Shown piece after piece: positions 23,986 through 33,771 of a DNA stretch of 64,000 nucleotides (its first letter is position 1; every line of letters starts with the position of its first letter). Source of the stretch: Paractinoplanes durhamensis (lineage in GTDB: Bacteria; Actinomycetota; Actinomycetes; Mycobacteriales; Micromonosporaceae). Both the position numbers and the translations under genes were made by a program. The notes under the pieces are model-generated. The model saw nothing but the letters and a program-made list of their open reading frames with translations. It made no database searches and was not told where the DNA came from. Where the stretch lies: the NCBI RefSeq assembly GCF_016862175.1, contig NZ_BOML01000002.1, positions 1 through 64,000 on the forward strand, read 5' to 3'.

Positions 23986-24786
23986 TCATACCGCCACCGG
24001 GGCCCGCAGAGCCGGGTGGTGCTCGTATCCGACCAGCGAGAAGTCCTCGTACCGGTAATCGAAGAGCGAAGCGGCCGGGGCGATCTCCAACTGCGGGAAC
24101 GCGAACGCCGACCGGGACAACTGCTCGGTCACCTGCTCCACGTGGTTGGAGTAGATGTGGCAGTCACCGCCGACCCAGACGAAGTCGCCGGGGACCAGCC
24201 CGACCTGCGCCGCCACCATCCGGGTGAGCAGCGCGTAGCTGGCGATGTTGAACGGCACGCCGAGGAAGAGGTCGGCGCTGCGCTGGTAGAGCTGGCAGCT
24301 CAGCTTGCCGTCGGCCACGTAGAACTGGAACATCGCGTGGCACGGCGCGAGCGCCATCGACGGCAGCTCGGCCACGTTCCACGCGGAGACGAGCATGCGG
24401 CGCGAGTCCGGGTCCGTGCGGAGCGTCTCCAGCACCGAGGTGATCTGGTCGACGTGCCCACCGTCCGGAGCCGGCCACGACCGCCACTGCACTCCGTAGA
24501 CCGGGCCGAGCTCACCGTCCGCGTCGGCCCACTCGTCCCAGATGGTCACGCCCTGGTCGCGCATCCAGCCGACGTTGCTGTCGCCGCGCAGGAACCAGAG
24601 CAGCTCGACGGCGACCGACTTGAAGTGCACCCGCTTGGTGGTGACCAGCGGGAAGCCCTTCGACAGGTCGTAGCGCAGTCGCTCGCCGAACACGCTGACG
24701 GTGCCGGTGCCGGTGCGGTCACTCTTCGGGGTGCCGGTGGTGAGGACGCGGCGCAGCAGGTCCTCGTACTGGGTGTCGACAGACAT
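23986..24786 (-). CDS. thyA: Thymidylate synthase
   Basis: 266 residues. Methylates dUMP to dTMP using methylene-tetrahydrofolate, releasing dihydrofolate for FolA. Catalytic Cys in [12 protein letters not shown], dUMP-binding Arg residues in [32 protein letters not shown], and [10 protein letters not shown]; Asn/Asp region [13 protein letters not shown]-terminal motif [13 protein letters not shown]. Standard length. It lies 85 bp upstream of folA, probably one operon. Confidence 0.96.
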   Translation of the reverse strand: MSVDTQYEDLLRRVLTTGTPKSDRTGTGTVSVFGERLRYDLSKGFPLVTTKRVHFKSVAVELLWFLRGDSNVGWMRDQGVTIWDEWADADGELGPVYGVQWRSWPAPDGGHVDQITSVLETLRTDPDSRRMLVSAWNVAELPSMALAPCHAMFQFYVADGKLSCQLYQRSADLFLGVPFNIASYALLTRMVAAQVGLVPGDFVWVGGDCHIYSNHVEQVTEQLSRSAFAFPQLEIAPAASLFDYRYEDFSLVGYEHHPALRAPVAV

Positions 24787-24853
24787 GCCAGCAAAAGTAC
24801 AGCTCCGCCGACGCCGCCCCGGTGGCAGTAGGGCGACGGCGGCGGAGTGTCTA

Positions 24854-25108
24854 TCAGCCGGCCCAGGCCTCGGCCATCTGCGGGATCTGCTGGTTCATCG
24901 CGTTCAGCTCCTGCTGCTGCCCCGCGGCCGTGCCGGCCTGCATCGCGACGGCGAATCCGAGCTCGGCGCCGATCTGCTGCCAGCGCTCGTAGAGCACCTG
25001 GTCGACCAGAACGGTCCGAATGTCCTGATGCGCCGCCCGAAGCTCGTCCACCGCCGCCTCGTACCGTGCGACACGCTTGTGCAGGTCGGAGGTCTCGTAC
25101 ATGGTCAT
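24854..25108 (-). CDS. Small helical hypothetical protein
   Basis: 84 residues, almost all predicted amphipathic helix ([40 protein letters not shown]) with a Gln-rich C-terminal part ([19 protein letters not shown]). No transmembrane or known domain. ATG pairs at 25108 and 25102; either could start it. Function unknown. Confidence 0.5.
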   Translation of the reverse strand: MTMYETSDLHKRVARYEAAVDELRAAHQDIRTVLVDQVLYERWQQIGAELGFAVAMQAGTAAGQQQELNAMNQQIPQMAEAWAG

Positions 25109-25160
25109 GCAGCCAGATTAGCCATAAGTGAGGCTTTTTCCGGTGTTAGCGGGAAAAGGG

Positions 25161-25415
25161 CTAGATCCGCAGTTCGCTGCCGTGCTCGTCGTCCAGCCAG
25201 ACACCGTCGCTGGCCAGGTACCGGAACTCGTAATGGCCCGGCGACAGCGGCACGCTCACCGTCCGGGTGCCGTCCCGGCGCTGCATGAGCTCGTGCGTCC
25301 CCGGCTCCCAGCCGTTGAACGAGCCCACCACGCTGACCCGCCCGGCCGGCACATCCCCCGGCAGGCAGAAAGTCACCCGCGTCTTGTTCCCCAACAACCT
25401 GCTTTTCTTGATCAT
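25161..25415 (-). CDS. CBM48 / isoamylase N-terminal-like single-domain protein
   Basis: 84 residues from the ATG at 25415, which has GGAGG 5 nt upstream. It consists of one early-set (CBM48-like) beta-sandwich: RVTFCLPGDVPAGRVSVVGS, FNGWEPGTHELMQRRDGTRT, PGHYEFRYLASDGVWLDDEH. Such domains bind alpha-glucans in glycogen enzymes and in AMPK beta subunits. Here it stands alone, so it may act as a glycogen-binding adaptor. No glycogen genes are nearby. Confidence 0.8.
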   Translation of the reverse strand: MIKKSRLLGNKTRVTFCLPGDVPAGRVSVVGSFNGWEPGTHELMQRRDGTRTVSVPLSPGHYEFRYLASDGVWLDDEHGSELRI

Positions 25416-25497
25416 GAGCGCCTCCACAGCCCAGGCTTCCATCCGTTCAACGTCGGGCCGCGATACGGGTGACGGCATGCCGCATACGATTTGTGAC

Positions 25498-25941
25498 ATG
25501 CATCCGGAACCACATGACGTCCTGCGCTCCGCCTCGTTCGCCGACCTCGACACCACCACTCTGTACGGCATCCTGAAGCTTCGCAGCGATGTCTTCGTGG
25601 TCGAGCAGGACTGCGCCTACCCCGATCTGGACGGCCGGGACACCGAGCCCGGAACCCGGCACGTGTGGTTCGAGCGGGCCGGCGAGATCCGCGCCTACCT
25701 GCGGGTTCTGCACGACGGCGAGACCCAGCGGATCGGCCGCGTGGTGACCGATCCGAAGGCCCGCGGCGCCGGCCTGGCCGGGCGCCTGGTGGCCGAGGCG
25801 CTGATCATCATCGGCCACCGGCCAAGCACCCTGGAGGCCCAGGCCCACCTGGCCGGCTTCTACGGCAAGTTCGGCTTCGAGCCGACCGGCCCGGAATACC
25901 TCGAGGACGGCATCCCGCACATCCCGATGCGCCGGGCGTGA
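25498..25941 (+). CDS. ElaA-like GNAT acetyltransferase
   Basis: 147 residues. ElaA subgroup signatures: LYGILKLRSDVFVVEQDCAY, YPDLDGRD, RIGRVVTDPKARGAGLAGRL with the acetyl-CoA loop, and a C-terminal HLAGFYGKFGFEPTGPEYLE then GIPHIPM. The substrate of ElaA-like proteins is not settled. ATG at 25498. It is convergent with hemQ with a 6-bp gap. Confidence 0.88.
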   Translation: MHPEPHDVLRSASFADLDTTTLYGILKLRSDVFVVEQDCAYPDLDGRDTEPGTRHVWFERAGEIRAYLRVLHDGETQRIGRVVTDPKARGAGLAGRLVAEALIIIGHRPSTLEAQAHLAGFYGKFGFEPTGPEYLEDGIPHIPMRRA

Positions 25942-25947
25942 GACGGC

Positions 25948-26655
25948 TCAGGGCAGGTTGGCGACGATCTCGCTGACCGAGCGGCGGCGGCCGGTGTAGA
26001 ACGGGACCTCTTCGCGCACGTGCCGGCGGGCCGTGGCGGCGCGCAGGTCGCGCATCAGGTCGACGATCCGGTGCAGCTCCTCGGCCTCGAAGGCGAGCAG
26101 CCACTCGTAGTCGCCGAGGGCGAACGACGAGACCGTGTTGGCCCGGACGTCCGGGTACGGGCGCGCCATCTTGCCGTGCTCGGCCAGCATGTGGCGGCGC
26201 TCCTCGTCGGGGAGCAAATACCACTCGTAGGACCGGACGAACGGGTAGACGCAGAGGTAGGTGTGCGGCTCCTCGCCGGCCATGAAGGCGGGCAGGTGGC
26301 TCTTGTTGAACTCGGCCGGGCGGTGCAGGCCCATCTGCGACCACACCGGCGCCAGGTGCCGGCCGAAGGCGGTGCGGCGGAACAGGCCGTACGCGTCCTG
26401 CAGGGCGTCCGAGGAGCTGGAGTGCCACCAGATCATCACGTCGGCGTCGGCGCGCAGCCCGGACACGTCGTACGTGCCGCGGATCGTCACGTCCTTGCCG
26501 GACAGCTGCTCGAACAGCGTGTCCACCTCGATGGCCAGGTCCTCGCGCATGGCCGGCATCGGGGTAGTCGCCTTGAACACCGACCACATCGTGTAGCGGA
26601 TCGTGGCGTTCAGCTCGGCGATCCGGACCGCGCTCGGCTGGGTTTCGTCGCTCAT
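25948..26655 (-). CDS. hemQ: Coproheme decarboxylase (chlorite-dismutase-like HemQ)
   Basis: 235 residues from the ATG at 26655 (a tandem ATG at 26658 overlaps the upstream stop more deeply). Last step of the coproporphyrin-dependent haem route: peroxide-driven decarboxylation of coproheme to haem b. It has the chlorite-dismutase-like double ferredoxin fold, with [40 protein letters not shown] and [19 protein letters not shown] then ARPYPDV. It directly follows the oxidase gene with ATGATG over its TGA and GGAGG just upstream, so translation is coupled. Confidence 0.93.
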   Translation of the reverse strand: MSDETQPSAVRIAELNATIRYTMWSVFKATTPMPAMREDLAIEVDTLFEQLSGKDVTIRGTYDVSGLRADADVMIWWHSSSSDALQDAYGLFRRTAFGRHLAPVWSQMGLHRPAEFNKSHLPAFMAGEEPHTYLCVYPFVRSYEWYLLPDEERRHMLAEHGKMARPYPDVRANTVSSFALGDYEWLLAFEAEELHRIVDLMRDLRAATARRHVREEVPFYTGRRRSVSEIVANLP

Positions 26656-28037
26656 CATTCCTCCAGGGACTTGCTGACGTCTTCGGCCGCCCGCTCGCCG
26701 CTCGCCACGCAGGCGGGGATGCCCACGCCGTCGAAGGCGGCGCCGGCCAGCGCCAGGCCGGGCGGCAGCTGCTGCCGGGCGAAGGCCACGCGGTCGCGGT
26801 GGCCGGGGGCGTACTGCGGGAGGCTGCCGCCCCACCGCTGGATCCAGGCGGCGGCCGGCGGCGGCAACGCGCCGCCGATCAGCTCGCCGAGCTCGCGCCG
26901 GGCCTGCTCGAGCAGGTCCTCGTCGGCGAACTGCAGGCGGTCCTGCTCGCCGTAGCGGCCGAGGGAGGCCCGCACGATCACCGGGCCGGCCTCGGGGCCC
27001 AGGTGCGGCCACTTCCGGGTGAAGAACGTCGCCGCCTTCACCAGGGTGCCCTCGCTCGGCGGCACCAGGAAGCCGGACAGCTCCGGCAGCGGGGTGCCGG
27101 GCGGCAGCGCCAGGCCGGCCAGCGCGACGCTCGCGTAGTCGAGTGCCCCGATCGCCTCGGCGGCCTCCGCGGACAGCGCGGTGAGCAGCCGGGACGCCGG
27201 CTTGGCCGGCACCGCCACGATCACCGCGTCGACGTCGTCGGTCTGCGGGGCCGGCGCCGGGCCGAGCAGCAGCCGCCAGCCGTGGGCGGTGCGGGACAGG
27301 TCGCGCACCGGGAGGCCGAGGCTGATCCGGGCGCCGCTCGCGGCGGCGGCCGCGGCCACCAGCCGGCTCATCCCACCGTGCACGGCCGTGAAGATCGGGC
27401 CGGGAGTGCCGGTGCGGGCCGCCTGCGCGGCGCGCACCGCGCCCTGCAGGGTGTGCTCGACCCGGGCGGTCGCGGCCAGCTGCGGCATCGTGACGTCGAG
27501 GGACAGCCGGTCGGCGCGGCCCGCGTAGACGCCGCCGAGCATCGGGTCGACCAGACGGTCGACGACCTCGGCGCCGTACCGGGCGCGGACCAGCTCGCCC
27601 ACCGCGACGTCCTCGCCCGCGGCCAGCAGCGGGCGGCCGTCGTCGGGGTCGGTGCCGGTCACGTGGGCCACGTCGCCGAGCTTGGTGAGGTCACCGGGGA
27701 CGCCGACGAGGGTGCCGCCGGGAAGTGGGGTCAACCGGCCGGCGACGGAGAGGGCGGCCGGCACGGTGGCCGGGTGGACCAGGGCGTCACCGAGGCCGAG
27801 ATGCCGGGCCAGGGCGACCACCGCGGACTCGTCGCCACCGGGGCCGGCGGTCAGGAAGGATTCGGCGCCGCGCTCGACCGGCAGACCGGCCAACTCGCCG
27901 GTACGCAGTTTGCCACCGAGGACGCCGCCCTGCTCGTACACGATGATGTCGGTGCCCGGCGGGGTCAGATCGCGCAGGCGGACCGCGGCGGCGAGCCCGG
28001 CGATGCCGCCACCGATGACCGCAACCCGCTTTCGCAC
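26655..28037 (-). CDS. hemY: Coproporphyrinogen III oxidase (HemY/CgoX-type protoporphyrinogen oxidase family)
   Basis: 460 residues from the GTG at 28037, preceded by GGGAGG. FAD-dependent oxidation of coproporphyrinogen III to coproporphyrin III, membrane-associated. Rossmann start [18 protein letters not shown], then [16 protein letters not shown] and ERGAESFL (FAD contacts), VHGGMSRLV, and the C-terminal FAD motif [19 protein letters not shown]. With hemQ downstream and hemE upstream this marks the Gram-positive haem pathway, so the coproporphyrinogen substrate is inferred from the neighbours. Confidence 0.93.
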   Translation of the reverse strand: MRKRVAVIGGGIAGLAAAVRLRDLTPPGTDIIVYEQGGVLGGKLRTGELAGLPVERGAESFLTAGPGGDESAVVALARHLGLGDALVHPATVPAALSVAGRLTPLPGGTLVGVPGDLTKLGDVAHVTGTDPDDGRPLLAAGEDVAVGELVRARYGAEVVDRLVDPMLGGVYAGRADRLSLDVTMPQLAATARVEHTLQGAVRAAQAARTGTPGPIFTAVHGGMSRLVAAAAAASGARISLGLPVRDLSRTAHGWRLLLGPAPAPQTDDVDAVIVAVPAKPASRLLTALSAEAAEAIGALDYASVALAGLALPPGTPLPELSGFLVPPSEGTLVKAATFFTRKWPHLGPEAGPVIVRASLGRYGEQDRLQFADEDLLEQARRELGELIGGALPPPAAAWIQRWGGSLPQYAPGHRDRVAFARQQLPPGLALAGAAFDGVGIPACVASGERAAEDVSKSLEE

Positions 28038-28151
28038 GTTGTCAACCCTCCCAGGTCGCGCACGGACGTGGCCACCGGGGTCGGTCGTTGTGAGTCCCAC
28101 GGGGGCCCACCCTGCACCCACCGGTCCCGGCCAGGGAGGGCCGAAGGTCCC

Positions 28152-29189
28152 TCAGCGCGCCGATGCGGTGTGCACGAGCTCGACAAGCCGGGTGAGCATG
28201 TCCGGGTTCGTGTCCGGCAACACCCCGTGGCCCAGGTTGAAGACGTGCCCGGGGGCGGCCCGGCCCTGCTCGAGCACCCGGCGGGCCTCCCGCTCGACGA
28301 CCTCCCACGGCGCGAACAGCACCGCCGGGTCGAGGTTGCCCTGCACCGGCCGCTCCGGGCCGATCAGCGTGGTGGCCCGGTCGAGCGGGGTGCGCCAGTC
28401 GACGCCGACCACGTCCGCGCCGGCCTCGCCGATCGCGCCGAGCAGCACGCCCGTGCCCACCCCGAAGTGGATGCGCGGCACGCCGGCGCCGGCCAGGCTG
28501 CCGAGGACCCTGGCCGAGTGCGGCAGCACGAACTCGCGGTAGTCGGCCTCGGAGAGCGCGCCCGCCCACGAGTCGAACAGCTGGACCGCGCTGACCCCGG
28601 CGTCGATCTGGGTGCGCAGGAACGTGAGGGTGATCTCGGCGAGCCGGCCGAGCAGCGCGTGCCACAGCTCCGGCTCGCCGTACATCATCGCCTTGGTCCT
28701 GGTGTACGTCCGGGACGGGCCGCCCTCGATCAGGTAGCTCGCCAGGGTGAACGGCGCACCCGCGAACCCGATCAGCGGGGTGCCGCCGAGCTCGCCGACG
28801 AGCTGGCGCACCGACTCGGCCACGAAGGACACGTCGTCGGCGGTGATCGGGCGCAGCCGGTCGAGGCCGGCCGCCGTCCGGATCGGCTCGGCGATCACCG
28901 GGCCGGTGCCGGCCACGATGTCCAGGTCGACGCCGGCCGCCTCGAGCGGCACCACGATGTCGCTGAACAGGACGGCCGCGTCGACGTTGTGCCGGCGGAC
29001 CGGCTGCAGCGTGATCTCGGTGACCAGATCCGGTCGCCGGCAGGACTCGAGCATCCCGACGCCCGCACGGATCTTGCGGTACTCGGGCAGCGAGCGCCCG
29101 GCCTGCCGCATGAACCAGACCGGGGTGTGCGGCACGTCCTGACCGCGGCACGCCCGCACGAACGGCGAATCGTTCAACACTGAAGTCAC
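28152..29189 (-). CDS. hemE: Uroporphyrinogen decarboxylase
   Basis: 345 residues from the GTG at 29189. Converts uroporphyrinogen III to coproporphyrinogen III by removing four carboxyls. Both family signatures are present: [20 protein letters not shown] near the start and [17 protein letters not shown] in the middle; catalytic Asp in [12 protein letters not shown]. It lies upstream of hemY and hemQ on the same strand (115-bp gap), completing an operon from uroporphyrinogen to haem except for iron insertion. No ribosome binding site is seen; it may be leaderless. Confidence 0.95.
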   Translation of the reverse strand: MTSVLNDSPFVRACRGQDVPHTPVWFMRQAGRSLPEYRKIRAGVGMLESCRRPDLVTEITLQPVRRHNVDAAVLFSDIVVPLEAAGVDLDIVAGTGPVIAEPIRTAAGLDRLRPITADDVSFVAESVRQLVGELGGTPLIGFAGAPFTLASYLIEGGPSRTYTRTKAMMYGEPELWHALLGRLAEITLTFLRTQIDAGVSAVQLFDSWAGALSEADYREFVLPHSARVLGSLAGAGVPRIHFGVGTGVLLGAIGEAGADVVGVDWRTPLDRATTLIGPERPVQGNLDPAVLFAPWEVVEREARRVLEQGRAAPGHVFNLGHGVLPDTNPDMLTRLVELVHTASAR

Positions 29190-29286
29190 GGCGCAATGGT
29201 GCCATGTGCGAAATCCCGCAGTCGCCCCGCGACTGGACGGCGCGGCGATCGACGACGGACAGCGGTGATCGGCATAGGCTTCCGGC

Positions 29287-29856
29287 ATGGCGACCCCCTC
29301 CGCTGCACCCGAGGCGTTCACCCGCGCCGTCGCCGGGCTGCGGGCGGCCGCGCCACGACCGGAGATCCTGCTCGAGGAGATCGCCGCGCCGCAGCGGCTC
29401 GCGCCGTACGCGTTCGCCCTGTCCGCCACCGTGCTCCGCGACGGTGACGAGGTGGCCAGCGGCCGGCTGATCCTGCTGCACGACCCGTCCGGGCACGACT
29501 CCTGGCGCGGCGACGTGCGGCTGGTCACCCTGGTCACGGCCGAGCTGGAGCCGGACATGGCGGGTGACCCGCTGCTGCCCGCGGTGGCCTGGACCTGGCT
29601 GACCGACGCGCTGGAGCAGCACGACGCCGCCTACACGGCGATCGGCGGCACGATCACGCAGACCGCGTCGACCCGGTTCGGGGAGCTGGCCGGCCCGGTG
29701 CCGACCGCCGACCTCGAGGTGCGCGCCTCCTGGACGCCGACCTCGGTGGACACGGCCGCCCACCTGCTCGGCTGGTGCGCGATGCTGGCCTCGACCGCGG
29801 GTCTGCCGCCACCCGGGGTGACGTCCCTTTCGGAACGCCACCGGGTGGGGCAGTAA
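29287..29856 (+). CDS. DUF3000 family protein
   Basis: 189 residues, full-length match to actinobacterial DUF3000: [57 protein letters not shown] and a C-terminal [19 protein letters not shown]. Soluble and uncharacterised. Across Actinobacteria it is found next to hemE and RNase D, as here; it is divergent from hemE with a 97-bp gap. Confidence 0.9.
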   Translation: MATPSAAPEAFTRAVAGLRAAAPRPEILLEEIAAPQRLAPYAFALSATVLRDGDEVASGRLILLHDPSGHDSWRGDVRLVTLVTAELEPDMAGDPLLPAVAWTWLTDALEQHDAAYTAIGGTITQTASTRFGELAGPVPTADLEVRASWTPTSVDTAAHLLGWCAMLASTAGLPPPGVTSLSERHRVGQ

Positions 29857-29875
29857 GCCTTCGAGAAAACCCGGT

Positions 29876-30925
29876 TCAGCAGACGCCGGTGAAGGTGTCG
29901 CAGGCCGTCTTGATCGGGATGGCCAGGCCGATCCCCTCGGCGTCCTTCGCCTTCGCGGTGGCCAGGCCGACGACCTGGTTGCCCGAGTTGACCACCGGTC
30001 CGCCCGAGTTGCCGGGGTTGATCGGCGCGTCGAACTGGATCGTCGGCCCGTCCGGGTCGGACGGCCGGTAGGCGCTGATCACGCCGGTGGTGACGGTGTC
30101 GTCCAGGCCGAGCGGCGCGCCCACGACCACCACCTGCTGGCCCGCCTTGACCTGCACGGTCGCCGCGGCCAGCCCGGGGACGTCCTGGTTGGCGCGCAGC
30201 AGCGCCAGGTCCTTCGCCTTGTTGACCTTCACGATGGTCGCGTTGATCTTCGTGGTGCCGCGTTCCAGCGACACCGTGCGGCCGCCGCCGGTGTAGAGCT
30301 CGGCGACGACGTGGTAGTTCGTGAACAGGTTCGACTGGCCGTCCTTCGCCTTCGACCCGACCGAGAACGCGGTGCCGGTGAAGTCGCCGGCCCGGACCCG
30401 GAACACGCTGGGCAGCACCTTCGACGAGACGGCCTCGGGGTCGAACACCCCGGCGAGTTCCTTCTCCAGCCGGTCGGTGCGGTCCTGCTCGGCGGCGAGC
30501 ACCGAATGCAACGACGCGTTGTCGCTGTGCATCGTCTCGATCCGGTACGCCTGCCAGCCGGCCACCGCCACCAGGACCCCGACCAGGCCGGCGATCACCG
30601 GTTTCGCCTTCCGGGCCGGCCGGGCGCGCTGCGGATCCTCGGCGGGCACCGCCGGGAAGGTCTCCGAAACGCCGGCCTGCCATTGCGGCGCGGGCTGGTA
30701 CTGCGGCGCCGACTGATATTGGGGCTCGTGCTGCTGCCAGGACGGCTGCGGCGAATATTGCGGCTCCTGGTACCGGGGCTCCGGATACTTCGGATCGGCG
30801 AACCCGGTGTTCGATTCCCAGCCCGGTTCCGCGCCCCAGGAGACCTCCTCGGCGCGGCGCCGACCGTCGTATCGGTGCTGGTCGGTGCCGTCGGCAGGGA
30901 TGAACGGGTCGTACGTCGTGGTCAT
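29876..30925 (-). CDS. Membrane-anchored trypsin-like (HtrA-type) serine protease
   Basis: 349 residues. Residues ~1-95 are a cytoplasmic Tyr/Gln/Pro-rich tract with repeated PQYQ/PQYSP phrases; one TM helix at ~110-127 (VIAGLVGVLVAVAGWQAY); then an outside protease domain. Triad: His in FTNYHVVAELY, Asp in KAKDLALLRANQ, Ser in APINPGNSGGPVVNSG. No PDZ domain follows, so it ends right after the protease core. It probably cleaves exported or misfolded proteins. It is convergent with DUF3000 and divergent from RNase D. Confidence 0.9.
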   Translation of the reverse strand: MTTTYDPFIPADGTDQHRYDGRRRAEEVSWGAEPGWESNTGFADPKYPEPRYQEPQYSPQPSWQQHEPQYQSAPQYQPAPQWQAGVSETFPAVPAEDPQRARPARKAKPVIAGLVGVLVAVAGWQAYRIETMHSDNASLHSVLAAEQDRTDRLEKELAGVFDPEAVSSKVLPSVFRVRAGDFTGTAFSVGSKAKDGQSNLFTNYHVVAELYTGGGRTVSLERGTTKINATIVKVNKAKDLALLRANQDVPGLAAATVQVKAGQQVVVVGAPLGLDDTVTTGVISAYRPSDPDGPTIQFDAPINPGNSGGPVVNSGNQVVGLATAKAKDAEGIGLAIPIKTACDTFTGVC

Positions 30926-31044
30926 CCGGCACGGCCTCCAGGGTCTCGGCGCTGCGAGGAGTAGTACGCACGAAACGGCTCAGCGGATGAGTCGGCTTTC
31001 GATCGAGAAAACGGCGCGCCGGTACCCGGCTGCACAATGCAGGG

Positions 31045-32388
31045 GTGGCGCACCCGTACGGTTACGTGGTGACCGACGAAGCACCCCTGCGCCGTCGGGA
31101 CGAGCCAGAGCCGGCAGGGGACGGACGACCGCTCGCCGAGCCGCCCGACCCGACGTCTGGCGGTCCCGCGCCCCTGCCCGCCTCCGTCCCGCTGACCGCC
31201 CCTCGCGAGGGCACCCCCCGCCCACTCGAGACCGAGTCCGAATTGTCCGAGATGGTGGCCAAGATGGCCGCCGGCACCGGACCGGTCGCCGTGGACGCCG
31301 AACGAGCCTCCGGCTACCGCTACACCCAGCGCGCCTACCTCGTGCAGCTGCGCCGGGCCGGCGCCGGGACGGTGCTGATCGACCCGATGCCGCTGGACGA
31401 CCTGCGCACGCTCGATGCCGCGCTGGCCGAGAGCGAATGGGTGCTGCACGCGGCCAGCCAGGACCTCGCCTGCCTGGCGGAGCTGGGCCTGAAACCGCGC
31501 AGGCTGTTCGACACCGAGCTGGCCGCGCGGCTGGCCGGGTTCGAGCGGGTCGGCCTGGCCGCGCTCACCGAGCAACTGCTCGGCTATTCGCTGGAGAAGC
31601 ACCACTCGGCGGCGGACTGGTCGACCCGGCCGCTGCCCGAGTCGTGGCTGACCTACGCGGCGCTCGACGTCGAGCTGCTCACCGACCTGCGTGACCTGCT
31701 CGCCGCCGAGCTGGAACGGCAGGGCAAGACGGCCTGGGCGGCCGAGGAGTTCGCCACCCTGGTGGCCAGCGCCGACCGGCCACCCCGGGTCCGCCCCGAT
31801 CCGTGGCGCCGCACGTCCGGAATACACCGCGTCCGTGGCGCCCGCGCCCAGTCCCGGGTGCGCGCCCTCTGGTATGCCCGGGACGGCGTGGCCGCCCGCC
31901 GTGACTCGGCCCCCGGCCGGGTGCTGCCCGACTCGGCGATCGTGGCCGCGGCCGAGCTGGACCCGAAGGACGAGCGCGCCCTGCTGGTCATCCCCGGCTT
32001 CGGCGGCCGTTCGGTCCGCCGGCTGGCCCGGGTGTGGCTGGACGCCCTCGACGAGGCCCGGGCGCTGCCGGACGACGAGCTGCCGGTCAACCAGCCGCTG
32101 GACGGCCCGCCGCCACCGCACCGATGGGCCGAACGCGACCCGATCGCCGCGGCCCGGCTGGCCCGCTGTCGTCAGGTGGTCGTCACCACCGCCGAGGCCA
32201 ACAACTTGCCACCGGAAAACCTGATCAGCCCGGACTACGTCCGCCGGCTGGCCTGGTCCCCGCCCGACGAGGTGAGTTCGCAGACGGTCGGCGACACCCT
32301 GCGCGGCTTCGGGGCCCGCAACTGGCAGGTCGGCCTGCTCGCCGACCAGCTGGCCGATGCCCTTCCGGAGCCGGCACCTGCAACCTGA
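31045..32388 (+). CDS. rnd: Ribonuclease D-like 3'-5' exonuclease with HRDC domain
   Basis: 447 residues from a GTG. DEDDy exonuclease core at residues ~75-240: GPVAVDAERASGYRYTQ (Asp/Glu), VLHAASQDLACLAELG (Asp), and SWLTYAALDVELLTDL (Tyr...Asp). An HRDC-like helical domain follows (LWYARDGVAARRDSAPGRVL, LLVIPGFGGRSVRRLARV). Acts in 3' trimming of tRNA and other stable RNAs. The first ~60 residues are Pro-rich. DUF3000-RNase D order is the same as in mycobacteria. A strong hairpin follows the stop. Confidence 0.92.
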   Translation: MAHPYGYVVTDEAPLRRRDEPEPAGDGRPLAEPPDPTSGGPAPLPASVPLTAPREGTPRPLETESELSEMVAKMAAGTGPVAVDAERASGYRYTQRAYLVQLRRAGAGTVLIDPMPLDDLRTLDAALAESEWVLHAASQDLACLAELGLKPRRLFDTELAARLAGFERVGLAALTEQLLGYSLEKHHSAADWSTRPLPESWLTYAALDVELLTDLRDLLAAELERQGKTAWAAEEFATLVASADRPPRVRPDPWRRTSGIHRVRGARAQSRVRALWYARDGVAARRDSAPGRVLPDSAIVAAAELDPKDERALLVIPGFGGRSVRRLARVWLDALDEARALPDDELPVNQPLDGPPPPHRWAERDPIAAARLARCRQVVVTTAEANNLPPENLISPDYVRRLAWSPPDEVSSQTVGDTLRGFGARNWQVGLLADQLADALPEPAPAT

Positions 32389-32392
32389 GAAA

Positions 32393-32420
32393 CCGGCCGG
32401 GCGTGGAACCGCCCGGCCGG
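32393..32420 (+). terminator. Terminator hairpin after RNase D
   Basis: Perfect 11-bp stem CCGGCCGGGCG / CGCCCGGCCGG with a 6-nt loop (tggaac), beginning 5 nt after the RNase D stop. Confidence 0.8.
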
Positions 32421-32574
32421 AACCTCTTGCCGAGGTTTCCCGGGCTGTGCGCGATCGCTCCCGCAGAATGAGAGCCGGAAACGTTGCTGTGACATTGCAA
32501 GGGTCCTCTGGCACCTCTTAGTTACCGGCGAGTAGCATCAATCGCACAGGAAAAATGCCCGCAAGGAGACTCCC

Positions 32575-33771
32575 GTGCCCCGTGAAGTACGTGAGGTCGT
32601 CTTCGTCGACGGCGTCCGCACCCCGTTCGGCAAGGCGGGCGGCATGTATGCCGAGACCCGCGCCGACGACCTGGTCATTCGTTGCATCCGCGAGCTGATG
32701 CGGCGCAACCCCCAGCTTCCGCCCGAGCGGGTGGACGAGGTCGCGATCGCGGCCACCACCCAGATCGGCGACCAGGGCCTGACCATCGGCCGCACGGCCG
32801 CGCTGCTTTCCGGCCTGCCCAAGACCGTCCCCGGCTACTCGATCGACCGCATGTGCGCGGGCGCGATGACAGCGGTGACCAACGTGGCCGGCGGCATCGC
32901 GATGGGCGCCTACGACATCGCGATCGCCGGTGGTGTCGAGCACATGGGCCGGCACCCGATGGGTGAGGGCGTCGACCCTAACCCGCGGATCCTCGCCGAG
33001 AAGCTGGTGGACCCGTCCGCCCTGGTGATGGGCTCGACGGCGGAAAACCTGCACGACCGCCTGCCCGGCATCACCAAGGAGCGGGTCGACCGCTACGGCC
33101 TCAATTCGCAGATCAAGACGGCCAAGGCGTACGCCGACGGCAAGCTCCAGGACGACCTGGTGCCGGTGGCCGTCCGCAGCGTCGAGCAGGGCTGGGGCCT
33201 CGCGACCGTGGACGAGGCGCCGCGCGAGACCTCGATGGAGAAGCTCGCCACCCTGAAGACCCCGTTCCGCCCGCACGGCCGGGTCACCGCGGGCAACGCG
33301 GCCGGCCTCAACGACGGTGCCACCGCCGCGCTGCTGGCCGACGAGGCCACCGCCCGCGAGCTGGGCCTGCCGGTCGCCATGCGGATGGTGTCGTTCGGTT
33401 TCGTCGGCGTCGAGCCGGAGATCATGGGCTACGGCCCGATCCCGTCGACCGAGAAGGCCCTGAAGAAGGCCGGTCTCACCATCGACGACATCGGCCTGTT
33501 CGAGCTGAACGAGGCGTTCGCGGTGCAGGTGCTCGCCTTCCTCGACCACTACGGCATCGCCGACGACGACCCGCGGGTCAACCCGTGGGGCGGCGCGATC
33601 GCCATCGGTCACCCGCTCGCCTCCTCGGGCGTGCGGCTGATGACGCAGCTCGCGCGGCACTTCGCCGAGCACCCCGAGGTCCGGTACGGCATCAACGCCA
33701 TGTGCATCGGCATCGGCATGGGCGGCACGGTCATCTGGGAGAACCCGAACTGGGAAGGATTCGCGAAGTGA
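32575..33771 (+). CDS. fadA: Acetyl-CoA acyltransferase (thiolase)
   Basis: 398 residues, GTG start preceded by AAGGAG. Final step of beta-oxidation: thiolytic cleavage of 3-ketoacyl-CoA. Nucleophilic Cys in SIDRMCAGAMTAVTNVAGG, active His in GGAIAIGHPLASSGVRL, second Cys in NAMCIGIGMGGTVIWE, plus NAAGLNDGA. Its TGA overlaps the GTG of fadB (GTGA), so both trifunctional-complex components are made together. Confidence 0.95.
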   Translation: MPREVREVVFVDGVRTPFGKAGGMYAETRADDLVIRCIRELMRRNPQLPPERVDEVAIAATTQIGDQGLTIGRTAALLSGLPKTVPGYSIDRMCAGAMTAVTNVAGGIAMGAYDIAIAGGVEHMGRHPMGEGVDPNPRILAEKLVDPSALVMGSTAENLHDRLPGITKERVDRYGLNSQIKTAKAYADGKLQDDLVPVAVRSVEQGWGLATVDEAPRETSMEKLATLKTPFRPHGRVTAGNAAGLNDGATAALLADEATARELGLPVAMRMVSFGFVGVEPEIMGYGPIPSTEKALKKAGLTIDDIGLFELNEAFAVQVLAFLDHYGIADDDPRVNPWGGAIAIGHPLASSGVRLMTQLARHFAEHPEVRYGINAMCIGIGMGGTVIWENPNWEGFAK